A DNA stretch of 64,000 nt from Pacificoceanicola sp049803835 (GTDB taxonomy: Bacteria; Pseudomonadota; Alphaproteobacteria; Rhodobacterales; Rhodobacteraceae): positions 1 through 64,000 of the forward strand of contig NZ_JBNAGK010000008.1 of the NCBI RefSeq assembly GCF_049803835.1, in the 5' to 3' direction. The notes under the pieces were generated by a model. The model was given only the letters and a program-made list of their open reading frames with translations. It was not told the origin of the DNA and ran no database searches. Within the stretch, counting starts at the first letter, position 1. Each line of letters starts with the position of its first letter. Below, piece after piece: positions 8,575 through 17,957 of the stretch. Position numbers and translations under genes: made by a program.

Positions 8575-10965
8575 TCAAAGCAAACTCTTCGCGCCCCAGA
8601 CCTGATCCATGTAGCCGCGGATCGTCCGGTCCGACGAGAAGAAACCGGACCCGGCGATGTTCTGCACCACCATGCCGTCCCAGCGGTCCGGATCGGCATA
8701 GACGCGGTCCACATAGGTCTGGCATTCGCCGTAAGACACGAAATCCGAGGCCACGAGGAACGGGTCGTGGTTCCATGTCGAATCCAGCAACCCGTGGTAG
8801 CGCCCGACTTCTTCCGGGTTGAACCGCCCTTCGGCCAGCATTTGCAGAACGTCCTGCAAATCCTGCGACTGCAGGATCGCCTTGCGGGCGTGATCCGCCA
8901 CCCGATACCGCGCCAGAACCTCCTCCGCCGTCATCCCGAACAGGAAGAAGTTCGGCGCCCCCACGTGCTCGCGGATCTCCACGTTCGCCCCGTCCAGCGT
9001 GCCGATGGTCAGCGCACCGTTCATGGTGAACTTCATGTTGCCGGTGCCGGAGGCCTCCTTGCCCGCGGTCGAAATCTGTTCCGACAGATCCGCGGCGGGC
9101 ATCAGCCGCTGCGCCATTGAGACGTTGTAATTCGCCGGATAGACCACCTTGAGGTAGTCCCGCGTCACCGGATCGTTGTTCACCACCTTCGCGACATCGT
9201 TGATCAGGCGGATGATCGTCTTGGCCGCGAAATAGCCGGGCGCCGCCTTGCCGCCGAAGACCTTGACGCGCGGCACCCAGCCCGCGTTCGGGTTCTTGCG
9301 GATGGCGTTCCAGCGGGCAATCGTCTCGAAGACGTTCAGCAGTTGCCGCTTGTACTCGTGGACCCGCTTGACCTGTACGTCGAACATGGCGTCCGGGTCG
9401 ATGGAAAGGCCCATGCTCTCCTTGACCCAGTTGGAAAACGCCACCTTGTTGACGCGCTTCGCCGCGCGGAGCGCGGTGCGCAGCTCGGGGCCGTCCTTGT
9501 CGCGCAGCCCGGCCAGCCGGTCGAGATCATTCTCCCAGCCCTCGCCCACCGCCTCCGTAATGACCGCGCTCAGAGCCGGGTTCGACAGCTTGAGCCAGCG
9601 CCGCGGCGTGACGCCGTTGGTCTGGTTGAGGATGCGCCCGGGGTAGGCCTTGTGGAGTTCGGCAAAGACCGTGGTCTTCATCAGGTCGCTGTGCAGCGCC
9701 GAGACGCCGTTGACGTGGGACGCCATGACAAAGGCCAGCGTGCCCATGTGCACCTGGTCGTGGTGGACGATGCGCAGGTCCGGGCCGCAGTTCGTCGCCG
9801 CCTGATGCTCCGCGTCGATGCGCTCGATGATCTGCATGTGGCGCGGCAGCACCCGGCCCATGAGCCAGGTCGACCAGGTTTCCAGCGCCTCGGGCAACAG
9901 CGTGTGGTTGGTGTAGTTCAGGCACCCCTGCGCCAGCCGTTTCGCCCGCGCCCAGGCCACGTCGTGCTTGTCCACCAGCAGGCGGATCAGCTCCGGCCCC
10001 GCCAGCGCCGGGTGGGTGTCGTTCATCTGGATCGCGACCTTCTGCGGCAGCATGTCCAGATCGTCGTACTCGCTGAGGAACCGGCGCAGAATGTCCTGGA
10101 GGGCCGCCGAAGTCAGGAAATACTCCTGCTTGAGCCGCAACTCCTTGCCGCTTTCGGTGGTGTCCTCTGGGTAAAGCACCCGCGACAGGGTCCGCGCCAG
10201 GGCCTCCGGGGCAGCCGCCGCCGTGTGATCGCCGTGGTTGAAGCGCTCCAGATCGAACAATTCGGTCGGATGCGCCCCCCAGAGCCGCAGCGTGTTCGCC
10301 CAGGCGCCTTTCCAGCCGACCTGCGGCGTGTCGTAGGCCCGCGCGATCACCGTCTCGCCCGGGTTCCAGACCGCACGCCCGTCCTTGACCTCGACCGAGC
10401 CCTTGAACGGCACGGTGTAGGCGGATTCCGGGCGGTCGAACTCCCACGGATGGGTCTGGTTCAGCCAGTCCTCCGGCGTCTCCACCTGACGCCCGCCCTC
10501 GAACCTTTGCCGGAACAGGCCGTGCTCGTAGCGGATGCCATAGCCGAAGGCCGGGCAGCCCAGAGTCGAGAGGCTTTCGAGGAAACAGGCCGCCAGCCGA
10601 CCGAGGCCGCCATTGCCGAGCGCCGCGTCCGGCTCGTCCTCGACCACGTCCATCAGGCTCACGCCCTCGGCCTTCAGCACCGCCTCGATGCGCTCATGCA
10701 GGCCCAGATTGATGACCGCGTCCTCCAGGATCCGTCCGATCAGGAACTCCATCGACAGATAATAGACCCGCTTGCCCTTCTGCTCATACGTCCGCCGCGT
10801 TGCCTCGAACCAGCCGTCCACGATCATGTCGCGCACCGTGTAGCTGACGGCCATGCGCCAGTCGTAGGTGCTGGCGTGCTCCTTGTCCTTGCCCATCGTG
10901 TAGGTCAGGTGCTGGATGATCCGGGCCCGCAGCATTTCGGCGGACATGTTGGTCAAGGCGTTCAT
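8575..10965 (-). CDS. glgP: Glycogen phosphorylase
   Basis: This 796-residue protein has the normal family length. It releases glucose-1-phosphate from glycogen or maltodextrin ends using pyridoxal phosphate. The PLP-binding lysine is Lys645 in GTGNMKFTMNGA, followed by the conserved TIGTLDGANVEI. The N-terminal part shows YYLSMEFLIGR and the middle QMNDTHPAL. It is the last gene of glgB-glgC-glgA-glgX-glgP. It is separated from glgX by 76 bp that contain a LacI-type operator, so it may have its own control in addition to the operon promoter. Confidence 0.97.
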   Translation of the reverse strand: MNALTNMSAEMLRARIIQHLTYTMGKDKEHASTYDWRMAVSYTVRDMIVDGWFEATRRTYEQKGKRVYYLSMEFLIGRILEDAVINLGLHERIEAVLKAEGVSLMDVVEDEPDAALGNGGLGRLAACFLESLSTLGCPAFGYGIRYEHGLFRQRFEGGRQVETPEDWLNQTHPWEFDRPESAYTVPFKGSVEVKDGRAVWNPGETVIARAYDTPQVGWKGAWANTLRLWGAHPTELFDLERFNHGDHTAAAAPEALARTLSRVLYPEDTTESGKELRLKQEYFLTSAALQDILRRFLSEYDDLDMLPQKVAIQMNDTHPALAGPELIRLLVDKHDVAWARAKRLAQGCLNYTNHTLLPEALETWSTWLMGRVLPRHMQIIERIDAEHQAATNCGPDLRIVHHDQVHMGTLAFVMASHVNGVSALHSDLMKTTVFAELHKAYPGRILNQTNGVTPRRWLKLSNPALSAVITEAVGEGWENDLDRLAGLRDKDGPELRTALRAAKRVNKVAFSNWVKESMGLSIDPDAMFDVQVKRVHEYKRQLLNVFETIARWNAIRKNPNAGWVPRVKVFGGKAAPGYFAAKTIIRLINDVAKVVNNDPVTRDYLKVVYPANYNVSMAQRLMPAADLSEQISTAGKEASGTGNMKFTMNGALTIGTLDGANVEIREHVGAPNFFLFGMTAEEVLARYRVADHARKAILQSQDLQDVLQMLAEGRFNPEEVGRYHGLLDSTWNHDPFLVASDFVSYGECQTYVDRVYADPDRWDGMVVQNIAGSGFFSSDRTIRGYMDQVWGAKSLL

Positions 10966-10975
10966 GGCTTGGCAC

Positions 10976-10989
10976 CGTTATCGTTATCA
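10976..10989 (-). promoter_or_regulatory. LacI-type operator upstream of glgP
   Basis: On the minus strand this reads TGATAACGATAACG, matching TGTTAnCGnTAACA at all but two defined positions. It ends 11 bp before the glgP ATG, where a bound repressor could block transcription from glgX or ribosome access. Related sites precede the alpha-glucosidase gene and glgB. Confidence 0.55.
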
Positions 10990-11041
10990 AGGGTCGCTAT
11001 CGGATTAGGGCAGCGGCGCGGCGCTGTCAAAGTCGCGGGCA

Positions 11042-13123
11042 TCAGGCAGGCTTTTCCTCGAGCACGAAAACCACAACCGCCTCTTCGGCGATCAGGCATC
11101 CGTCGAAGTCGCCGACAACGGCCTCCTCGGCGGTGTCGAAGCGCCGGCGCCAGTGCTGGCCTTTCGGCGGGTCGGGCAGGCTCACCTCCACCGCCGCGCC
11201 GCGGTTCAGCACCACCATCAGCGCGCCCTCGCGCTCCACGTACTCCGGGGTTCCGGAGGCCATCCTGAGTTCCGCCATGACCAGTCGCCCCTTGGGATTG
11301 TCCCAGTCGCTCTGGGTCATCGCCGTGCCGTCCGGCTTGCGCCAGAACAGGTCCGGCGCGCCGTCGATCAGGCGCGAGCGGGAATGCAGGAAGCGGCGCT
11401 GGTGCAGGATCGGATGCGCCTTTCGGAAGGCGATGGCCTTCGCGCAGAAGGCAAAGAACGCCTTGTCCGCGCCCTCCCAGTCGATCCAGCCGATCTCGCT
11501 GTCCTGGCAATAGGCGTTGTTGTTGCCGTTCTGGGTGTTGCCGAATTCGTCCCCGGCGAGCAGCATCGGCGTGCCCTGGCTGAGCATCATCGTGGCGATC
11601 ATGTTGCGGCGGCGGCGGGTGCGGGCGGCGGCGATCTTCGGATCGTCCGATGGCCCCTCCTCACCCATGTTGTCCGAGAAGTTCTCCGAATGGCCGTCGC
11701 GGTTGTCCTCGCCGTTGGCCTCGTTGTGCTTTTCCGCGTAGCTGACGGTATCCATCAGCGTGAAGCCGTCATGGGCGGTCAGGAAGTTGACCGAGGACGT
11801 CGCCGCCCGCCCGTCATGGTCGAAAAACTGCGCCGAGCCGGAGAGCCGCGCCGCCATGCCCGAGACCATGCCGTCATCGCCGCGCCAGAACCGGCGCACA
11901 TCGTCGCGGAAGGTGTCGTTCCACTCGGCGAAGGGCGCGGGATAGGCGCCAAGCTGGTAGCCGCCGGGGCCGATGTCCCAGGGCTCCGCGATCAGCTTCA
12001 CCCGGTTCAGCACCGGGTCCTGCCGCACCGCACGCAGGAACGGCCCGTCACGGTCGAAGGCGCCATTCGTGCGCCCAAGCGTCGAACACAGATCGAAGCG
12101 GAAGCCGTCGACATGCATCGTCTCGACCCAGTAACGCAGGCTGTCCGTCACCAGCCGCAGGGTAAAGGGGTTGTCGAAATCGAGCGTATTCCCGCAACCC
12201 GTGTCGTTGATGTAATACCGTCTGTCTTCGGCCAGCCGGTAATAGCTCGCGTTATCCAACCCCCGGAACGCCAGCGTCGGGCCTTTTTCGTCGCCTTCGG
12301 CGGTGTGGTTGTAGACCACGTCGAGAATGACCTCGATCCCGGCGCTGTGGAACCGCGCCACCATCTGCTGGAACTCGGCGATCTCGCCGTTCTGCATGTA
12401 GCGCGGGTCCGGGGCGAAGAACCCGTAGGTCATGTAGCCCCAGTAATTCGTCAGCCCCTTGTCGACGAGAAACTTGTCGTTGACGAAGGCCTGCACCGGC
12501 AGGAGCTCGATGGCCGTGACCCCGAGCTTCGTCAGATGGTCGAGCATCGGATCGGAGGCCATGGCGAGGTAGGTGCCCGCGTTCGGGACGTCCTTGCGCA
12601 TGCGGGTCAGCCCCTTGACATGCGCCTCGTAGAGGATCGTCTCGTCCCAGGGCCTTTGCGGGGCGGGCGTGTTGCCCCAGGTGAAGGCCGGATCGACGAC
12701 GATGGAGCGGGGCATGTAGGGCGCGCTGTCGCGCTTGTCGAAACTCAGGTCCCCCGCCGTGTCCTTCACGTCGTAGCCGAACAGGGCGTCGTTCCATTTC
12801 GGATGGCCGGTGAGCCGCTTGGCGTAGGGGTCGATCAGCAGCTTGTACGGGTTGAAGCGGTGCCCCTCCTCCGGCTTGTAGGGTCCGTGGATGCGATAGC
12901 CGTATTGCTGCCCGGGCCGCATGCCGGAGATGTAGCCGTGCCAGACGTGGCCCTGCCGCTCCGGCAGGGTGACGTTCTGCACCTCCTGCCCGCGGTCGTT
13001 GAACAGGCAGAGCACAACCTTCGTTGCATGTTCCGAGAAGACGGCGAAGTTCACGCCGTCGCCATCAAACGTCGCGCCGAGCGGATAGGGCCGCCCGGCG
13101 CTGATCGGGAAATTGCCTGCCAT
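11042..13123 (-). CDS. glgX: Glycogen debranching enzyme (GH13)
   Basis: This 693-residue protein has an N-terminal CBM48-like domain (YPLGATFDGDGVNFAVFSEHA) and a GH13 barrel. The nucleophile is in GFRFDLCSTLG, the acid/base in LIAEPWDIG and the third Asp in TAHDGFTLMD. GlgX hydrolyses the alpha-1,6 branches left on phosphorylase limit dextrin, which fits its place just before glgP. The ATG at 13123 lies 4 bp after the glgA stop codon, so the two are probably translationally coupled. Confidence 0.96.
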   Translation of the reverse strand: MAGNFPISAGRPYPLGATFDGDGVNFAVFSEHATKVVLCLFNDRGQEVQNVTLPERQGHVWHGYISGMRPGQQYGYRIHGPYKPEEGHRFNPYKLLIDPYAKRLTGHPKWNDALFGYDVKDTAGDLSFDKRDSAPYMPRSIVVDPAFTWGNTPAPQRPWDETILYEAHVKGLTRMRKDVPNAGTYLAMASDPMLDHLTKLGVTAIELLPVQAFVNDKFLVDKGLTNYWGYMTYGFFAPDPRYMQNGEIAEFQQMVARFHSAGIEVILDVVYNHTAEGDEKGPTLAFRGLDNASYYRLAEDRRYYINDTGCGNTLDFDNPFTLRLVTDSLRYWVETMHVDGFRFDLCSTLGRTNGAFDRDGPFLRAVRQDPVLNRVKLIAEPWDIGPGGYQLGAYPAPFAEWNDTFRDDVRRFWRGDDGMVSGMAARLSGSAQFFDHDGRAATSSVNFLTAHDGFTLMDTVSYAEKHNEANGEDNRDGHSENFSDNMGEEGPSDDPKIAAARTRRRRNMIATMMLSQGTPMLLAGDEFGNTQNGNNNAYCQDSEIGWIDWEGADKAFFAFCAKAIAFRKAHPILHQRRFLHSRSRLIDGAPDLFWRKPDGTAMTQSDWDNPKGRLVMAELRMASGTPEYVEREGALMVVLNRGAAVEVSLPDPPKGQHWRRRFDTAEEAVVGDFDGCLIAEEAVVVFVLEEKPA

Positions 13124-13127
13124 GATC

Positions 13128-14552
13128 TCAGCCCGTTAACACATCCGCGTAAAGGGAATGATAAGCCTCGGCCGAGGTTCCCCAACCCACCGGCTGTTTC
13201 ATCGCATTTCGCTGCATTGCAGCAAAAATCTTCGGTTGTGCATAGAGATCGCACAGGCGGGAGAGGGCATTGCCCAAGGCATGGGCATTTATCGGAAAGA
13301 ATTGCAGGCCGGTGGCGACGTTTCGCGCCAGCGCGGCGGGGCTGGCGTTGATCACCGTATCCGCGAGGCCGCCGGTCAGCGCGACGACCGGCAGGGTGCC
13401 GTAGCGCAGCCCGTAAAGCTGAGTCAGCCCGCAAGGTTCGAAGCGGGACGGCACGAGGATCGCGTCCGCGCCCGCCATCATCCGGTGCGACAAGCCCTCG
13501 TCATAGCCGATCCGGACGCCGACATTCACATGCGCCGCCGCCGCATCCCGGACCGCCGCCTCCAGCGCCGGATCGCCGGAGCCGAGCAGCGCCAGTTGCC
13601 CGCCCCGGTCCAGAAGGCGCGGCAGCGCCTCCAACAGCAGGTCGATGCCCTTCTGCTGCGTCAGCCGGGAGACGAGGATGCACAGCGGGCCGGTGGCATC
13701 GGGCAGATCGAATTCCGCCCGCAGCGCAGCCTTGTTCGCCGCCTTGCCCTTCGGTGTCTTGTACGGCTTGATTTCGGGATCGGTTTCCGGGTTCCAGACG
13801 CCGGTGTCGATGCCGTTGACGATGCCGCTCAGCACCGCCTGACGGCCGCGCAGAACGCCGTCCATGCCGATGCCGAACTCTTCGGTCAAAAGCTCCTGCG
13901 CGTAGGTCTGCGAGACGGTCGTGATCCGGCTCGCCCCCATGAGCCCGGCCTTCAGGGCCGAGATCTGCCCCCAGAATTCGTAGTGGTCCGGGGTGAAGCG
14001 CCAGCTGTCGAGCCGCAGCGATCCCATGCGTGCCGCCTCGACATTGCCGTGAAAGGCGATGTTGTGCACCGTGAAGACGAACGGCACCCGGCAGCCCGCC
14101 GCGACCAGGTATTCCGGCACCAGCCCGGCCTGCCAGTCATGGCCGTGGATCACCTCCGGCACCCAGCCCCCGGCCCGGCCCGCCGCGATCTCGGCGGCGA
14201 CCCAGCACAGCGCCGCGAAGCGCTCCGGGTTGTCCGGCCAGTCCTGGCCTTGCGGCGTCAGGTACGGCCCGCCCTCGCGTTCGTAGAGATGCGCGGCCTC
14301 GACGACCAGAACGTCGAGACCCGCCGCCTTCGCCCGGAGGAGCCGGCCCGGCCCGCCGAAGAGGTCGTCCCAGCGGGCGGCCTCCTCGCTCTTCTTCAGC
14401 TTTCCGATCACCCCGGGGTAGCCCGGCAGCAGCGTGACCATCTCGTCGCCGAGCGGCTGCAACGCCTCCGGCAGGGCACCCACGACATCCGCCAGCCCGC
14501 CGGTCTTGACCAGCGGGACGGCTTCGGAAGCGACGGAAAGGATACGGCTCAT
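13128..14552 (-). CDS. glgA: Glycogen synthase (ADP-glucose type)
   Basis: This 474-residue GT5 enzyme transfers glucose from ADP-glucose to the growing glucan. The N-terminal motif KTGGLADVVGALPEAL contains the ADP-glucose-binding lysine. Further family motifs are HDWQAGL, FTVHNIAFHG and, near the C-terminus, PSRFEPCGLTQLYGLRYG. The chosen ATG at 14552 (MSRILSVASEAVPL) overlaps the glgC stop by 4 bp (14549-14552), a typical coupled junction. An upstream extension of the frame inside glgC was rejected. Confidence 0.97.
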   Translation of the reverse strand: MSRILSVASEAVPLVKTGGLADVVGALPEALQPLGDEMVTLLPGYPGVIGKLKKSEEAARWDDLFGGPGRLLRAKAAGLDVLVVEAAHLYEREGGPYLTPQGQDWPDNPERFAALCWVAAEIAAGRAGGWVPEVIHGHDWQAGLVPEYLVAAGCRVPFVFTVHNIAFHGNVEAARMGSLRLDSWRFTPDHYEFWGQISALKAGLMGASRITTVSQTYAQELLTEEFGIGMDGVLRGRQAVLSGIVNGIDTGVWNPETDPEIKPYKTPKGKAANKAALRAEFDLPDATGPLCILVSRLTQQKGIDLLLEALPRLLDRGGQLALLGSGDPALEAAVRDAAAAHVNVGVRIGYDEGLSHRMMAGADAILVPSRFEPCGLTQLYGLRYGTLPVVALTGGLADTVINASPAALARNVATGLQFFPINAHALGNALSRLCDLYAQPKIFAAMQRNAMKQPVGWGTSAEAYHSLYADVLTG

Positions 14553-15805
14553 AGGCTTGCGTCTCTCCTGTCCAGCATGTCCTGCGTGATCAGCGTCGTC
14601 CCGCGCTCGGTGACGCGGAACCACTTTGCATCTTCGGCCGGGTCCTCCCCGACGACCAGCCCTTCCGGGATCACCACGCCGCTGTCGATCACCACCTGCC
14701 GCAGCCGCGCCGAGCGGTTGACCACCACGCGCGGCAGCACCACCGCGTGATCGAGCACGGCGTAACTGTTGGTGTGCACGTTGGTGAACAGAACGGAGTT
14801 GCGCACTTCCGTGCCGGAAATGATGCAGCCGCCGGAGACCATGGAGGAAATCGCCATGCCGCGCCGGTCGCGTTCGTCATGGATGAACTTCGCGGGCGGG
14901 ACGCTCTCGGAGTAGGTCCAGATCGGCCAGTTCTTGTCCCAGAGGTTCAGGTCCGGCGTGAAATCGGTCAGGTCGATGTTGCTCTCCCAGAAGGCGTCGA
15001 CGGTGCCGACGTCCTTCCAGTAGGCCGGTGCATCCTCGTCCCGCACGCAGCTCTCGTCAAAGCGATGCGCCATGGCCTTGCCGTTCTTCACGATGTCCGG
15101 GATCAGGTCGTTGCCGAAGTCATGGCTGGAGTTGGTGTCCTCCGCATCCTTGATGAGCAGATCGCGCAGGAAGGACCACTTGAAGACGTAGATTCCCATC
15201 GAAGCCAGCGCCTTGTCCGGGTCCTCCGGCGTCGCGGGCGGGTCCTTCGGCTTTTCAAGGAAAGAGGTGATCCGCCCCGTGTCATCCGTCGCCATCACCC
15301 CGAAGGCCACCGCTTCCATGCGCGGCACGGTCAGGCAGCCGATGGTGACATCGGCGTTCGTCTCCACGTGCTGGCGCAGCATGATCTCGTAGTCCATCTT
15401 GTAGATGTGGTCGCCCGCGAGAATGATGACGTAGTCGACGCCATAGCTGTCGACGATGTCGATGTTCTGCGTCACCGCATCCGCCGTGCCCATGTACCAG
15501 TTCTCGGTCCCGGAGCGCTGCGAGGCGGGCAGCACGTCGAGAAACTCGTTGCGCTCCGCCCGGAAGAAGTTCCAGCCGCGCTGGACGTGGCGGATCAGAC
15601 TGTGCGCCTTGTACTGCGTCGCGATCGCCATGCGGCGGATTCCGGAATTCATCGCGTTGGACAGGGCAAAGTCGATGATGCGCGTCTTGCCGCCGAAATA
15701 GACCGCCGGTTTCACGCGCCGGTCGGTCAGTTCCTTCAGACGGCTGCCCCGTCCGCCGGCGAGGACAAAGCACATCGAACGCTGAGTCAGTCTCTTGGTT
15801 TCCAT
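14549..15805 (-). CDS. glgC: Glucose-1-phosphate adenylyltransferase (ADP-glucose pyrophosphorylase)
   Basis: This 418-residue protein makes ADP-glucose from ATP and glucose-1-phosphate, the committed step of glycogen synthesis. It shows the nucleotidyltransferase motif LAGGRGSRLKELT, then KPAVYFGGKTRIIDFALSN and the catalytic region LAGDHIYKMDYE. The C-terminal part is the left-handed beta-helix (GGCIISG, VVIPEGLVVGED) that normally carries allosteric control. It lies 22 bp after glgB and overlaps glgA. Confidence 0.97.
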   Translation of the reverse strand: METKRLTQRSMCFVLAGGRGSRLKELTDRRVKPAVYFGGKTRIIDFALSNAMNSGIRRMAIATQYKAHSLIRHVQRGWNFFRAERNEFLDVLPASQRSGTENWYMGTADAVTQNIDIVDSYGVDYVIILAGDHIYKMDYEIMLRQHVETNADVTIGCLTVPRMEAVAFGVMATDDTGRITSFLEKPKDPPATPEDPDKALASMGIYVFKWSFLRDLLIKDAEDTNSSHDFGNDLIPDIVKNGKAMAHRFDESCVRDEDAPAYWKDVGTVDAFWESNIDLTDFTPDLNLWDKNWPIWTYSESVPPAKFIHDERDRRGMAISSMVSGGCIISGTEVRNSVLFTNVHTNSYAVLDHAVVLPRVVVNRSARLRQVVIDSGVVIPEGLVVGEDPAEDAKWFRVTERGTTLITQDMLDRRDASL

Positions 15806-15827
15806 GGATTTCCCTTCCTCCCAGAAT

Positions 15828-17795
15828 TCAGTTGTCCGTGCGCAGGCGCAGCACCACCACCGACAGCGGCGGCAGGGTCAGGCTGACCGAGTGCGCCTTG
15901 CCGTCACAGGGCTCGTCCGTGCTCGCCACGCCGCCGAGGTTGCCGCGGTTGCCGCCGCCGTAGATCTCGGAGTCGGTGTTCAGAACCTCCTCCCAATGCC
16001 CGGCCCGCGGCACGCCGATGCGGAAGCCTTCGCGCATCACCGGCGTGAAGTTGCACATCACCACCACCGGCGCGTCACCGCTGCGCCCGAAGCGGATGTA
16101 GCCAAGGGTCGATTGCTGCGGATCGCCGTTCAGCCATTCGAAGCCCTCGGGCTGGCAGTCGTTCACATGCAGCGCAGGCGTGCCGCGATAGAGTGTGTTC
16201 AGATCGCGCACGAGCCGCTGGACGCCCGCATGACGCGGCTGCTCCGCCGCGTGCCAGTTCAGCTCGCCATTGTGGTTCCATTCTTCCGGCTGGGCGAATT
16301 CGCAGCCCATGAACAGCAGCTTCTTGCCCGGATGGGTCCACATGAAGCCGTAATAGGCCCGCAGGTTGGCGAATTTCTCGTCCTCGCCCCCCGGCATCTT
16401 CTCCAGCATCGAGCCCTTGCCGTGCACCACCTCGTCATGGCTGATCGGCAGGATGAAGTTCTCGGAGAAGGCATAGTGGATGCCGAAGGTCATGTTGTCC
16501 TGATGGTACTTCCGGTGCACCGGATCGCGGTGCATGTAGCTGAGCGTGTCGTTCATCCAGCCCATGTTCCACTTGTAGCCGAAGCCCAGCCCGCCGAAGT
16601 TCACCGGCCGCGAGACGCCGGGGAAGGAGGTGCTCTCCTCCGCCACGGTCATGGCGTCGGGAAAGGCCCCGTAGACGGCGACGTTCATTTCCTTGAGGAA
16701 ATCAATCGCCTCGTAATTCTCGCGCCCGCCGTCCTTGTTGGGAATCCACTGGCCCTCGGGCCGGGAATAGTCGCGGTAGAGCATGGAGGCCACCGCATCC
16801 ACCCGCAGCCCGTCGACGTGGTATTCCTCCAGCCAGTACAGGGCGTTGGCGACGAGGTAATTCTTCACCTCGGTGCGCCCGTAGTTGTAGATCAGCGTAT
16901 TCCAGTCCTGATGGAAGCCCTCGCGCGGGTCCTGATGCTCATAAAGCGCGGTGCCGTCGAAGCGGGCAAGGCCGTGCTCATCCGTCGGGAAATGCCCCGG
17001 CACCCAGTCGAGCAGCACGCCGATGTCCGCCTCATGCGCCGCCTCGATCAGGTCGCGGAACTCATGCGGCGGACCGAAGCGGATGGTCGGGGCGAACAGG
17101 CCCACGGGCTGATAACCCCATGATCCGTCAAAGGGAAACTCCGAGACCGGCAGCAGCTCGATATGGGTGAAGCCCATGTGCCTGACGTATCCGATCAGGT
17201 CCTTCGCCAGTTCCTTGTAGCTCAGCGGGCGGCCCGCCTCGTCCCAGCGCCGCCGCCAGGAGCCGAGATGCACCTCGTAGATCGACACCGCCGCATCGCG
17301 TGCGCCCCGCGCTTTCCGCGTCTCCATCCAGGCCGCATCGCTCCAGCCGTAGCCGGCAATGTCCCGCACGACAGACGCCTTCTCCGGCGGATGCTGCGAG
17401 CCGAAGCCCACCGGGTCGGCCTTCAGCCGCAAGCCGCCGTCCGCGCCCTGCACCTCGTACTTGTAGAGCGCCCCCTCGCCCACGCCGGGCACGAAGACCT
17501 CCCAGGCGCCGGTCGCGCCGACGCGGGCCATCTCGTTCACCCGGCCATCCCAGGCGTTGAAGTCGCCCACAACCGCCACCCGCTGCGCATTTGGCGCCCA
17601 GACAGCGAAATGGACGCCCCGGACGCCTCCGTGCTCGCGGACATGCGCGCCCAGCGCCCGCCACAACTCGCGGTGGGTGCCCTCGCCCATCAGGTATTGG
17701 TCGAACTCTGTCAGAATCGGCCCAAAGCCCGGTTTTTCAGGAGTCGTCGGCGCGGCTGCCGCCCCGGCCTTCGGTGTGGTCTTCTTCGCTGCCAT
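15828..17795 (-). CDS. glgB: 1,4-alpha-glucan branching enzyme
   Basis: This 655-residue protein has an N-terminal CBM48 domain (VHFAVWAPNAQRVAVVGDFNAW) and a GH13 barrel, and introduces alpha-1,6 branches into glycogen. Catalytic motifs are GLRVDAVASMLY (nucleophile), TVAEEST (acid/base) and SHDEVVHGK. The ATG at 17795 (MAAKKTTPKAG) follows GGGGGAG at good spacing; a longer frame to 17918 lacks family similarity. The first 20-odd residues are Lys/Ala/Pro-rich and probably disordered. It is the first gene of the glycogen operon, and a LacI-type operator lies 31-44 bp upstream. Confidence 0.96.
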   Translation of the reverse strand: MAAKKTTPKAGAAAAPTTPEKPGFGPILTEFDQYLMGEGTHRELWRALGAHVREHGGVRGVHFAVWAPNAQRVAVVGDFNAWDGRVNEMARVGATGAWEVFVPGVGEGALYKYEVQGADGGLRLKADPVGFGSQHPPEKASVVRDIAGYGWSDAAWMETRKARGARDAAVSIYEVHLGSWRRRWDEAGRPLSYKELAKDLIGYVRHMGFTHIELLPVSEFPFDGSWGYQPVGLFAPTIRFGPPHEFRDLIEAAHEADIGVLLDWVPGHFPTDEHGLARFDGTALYEHQDPREGFHQDWNTLIYNYGRTEVKNYLVANALYWLEEYHVDGLRVDAVASMLYRDYSRPEGQWIPNKDGGRENYEAIDFLKEMNVAVYGAFPDAMTVAEESTSFPGVSRPVNFGGLGFGYKWNMGWMNDTLSYMHRDPVHRKYHQDNMTFGIHYAFSENFILPISHDEVVHGKGSMLEKMPGGEDEKFANLRAYYGFMWTHPGKKLLFMGCEFAQPEEWNHNGELNWHAAEQPRHAGVQRLVRDLNTLYRGTPALHVNDCQPEGFEWLNGDPQQSTLGYIRFGRSGDAPVVVMCNFTPVMREGFRIGVPRAGHWEEVLNTDSEIYGGGNRGNLGGVASTDEPCDGKAHSVSLTLPPLSVVVLRLRTDN

Positions 17796-17825
17796 ATCCA
17801 CTCCCCCGTTTGACCGTTTCGCGAA

Positions 17826-17848
17826 TGTTAGCGCAAACGCAAGTTTGC
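17826..17848 (-). promoter_or_regulatory. LacI-type operator and overlapping inverted repeat upstream of glgB
   Basis: Positions 17826-17839 (plus strand) read TGTTAGCGCAAACG, close to TGTTAnCGnTAACA and identical at 13 of 14 positions to the alpha-glucosidase site. It overlaps a second inverted repeat, GCAAAC-GCAA-GTTTGC, at 17833-17848. The position suggests repression of the operon promoter by a LacI-family regulator not encoded in the window. Confidence 0.55.
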
Positions 17849-17957
17849 ACAACCGGGAAATCGGCCGCGCGCCAGCTCGGCCCGCATCTGTGCTCTTTGA
17901 CACCACACTAGAGGACAAACGCCCAAAGTCACGCGATTCAACAGAAGCGCAACTTCG

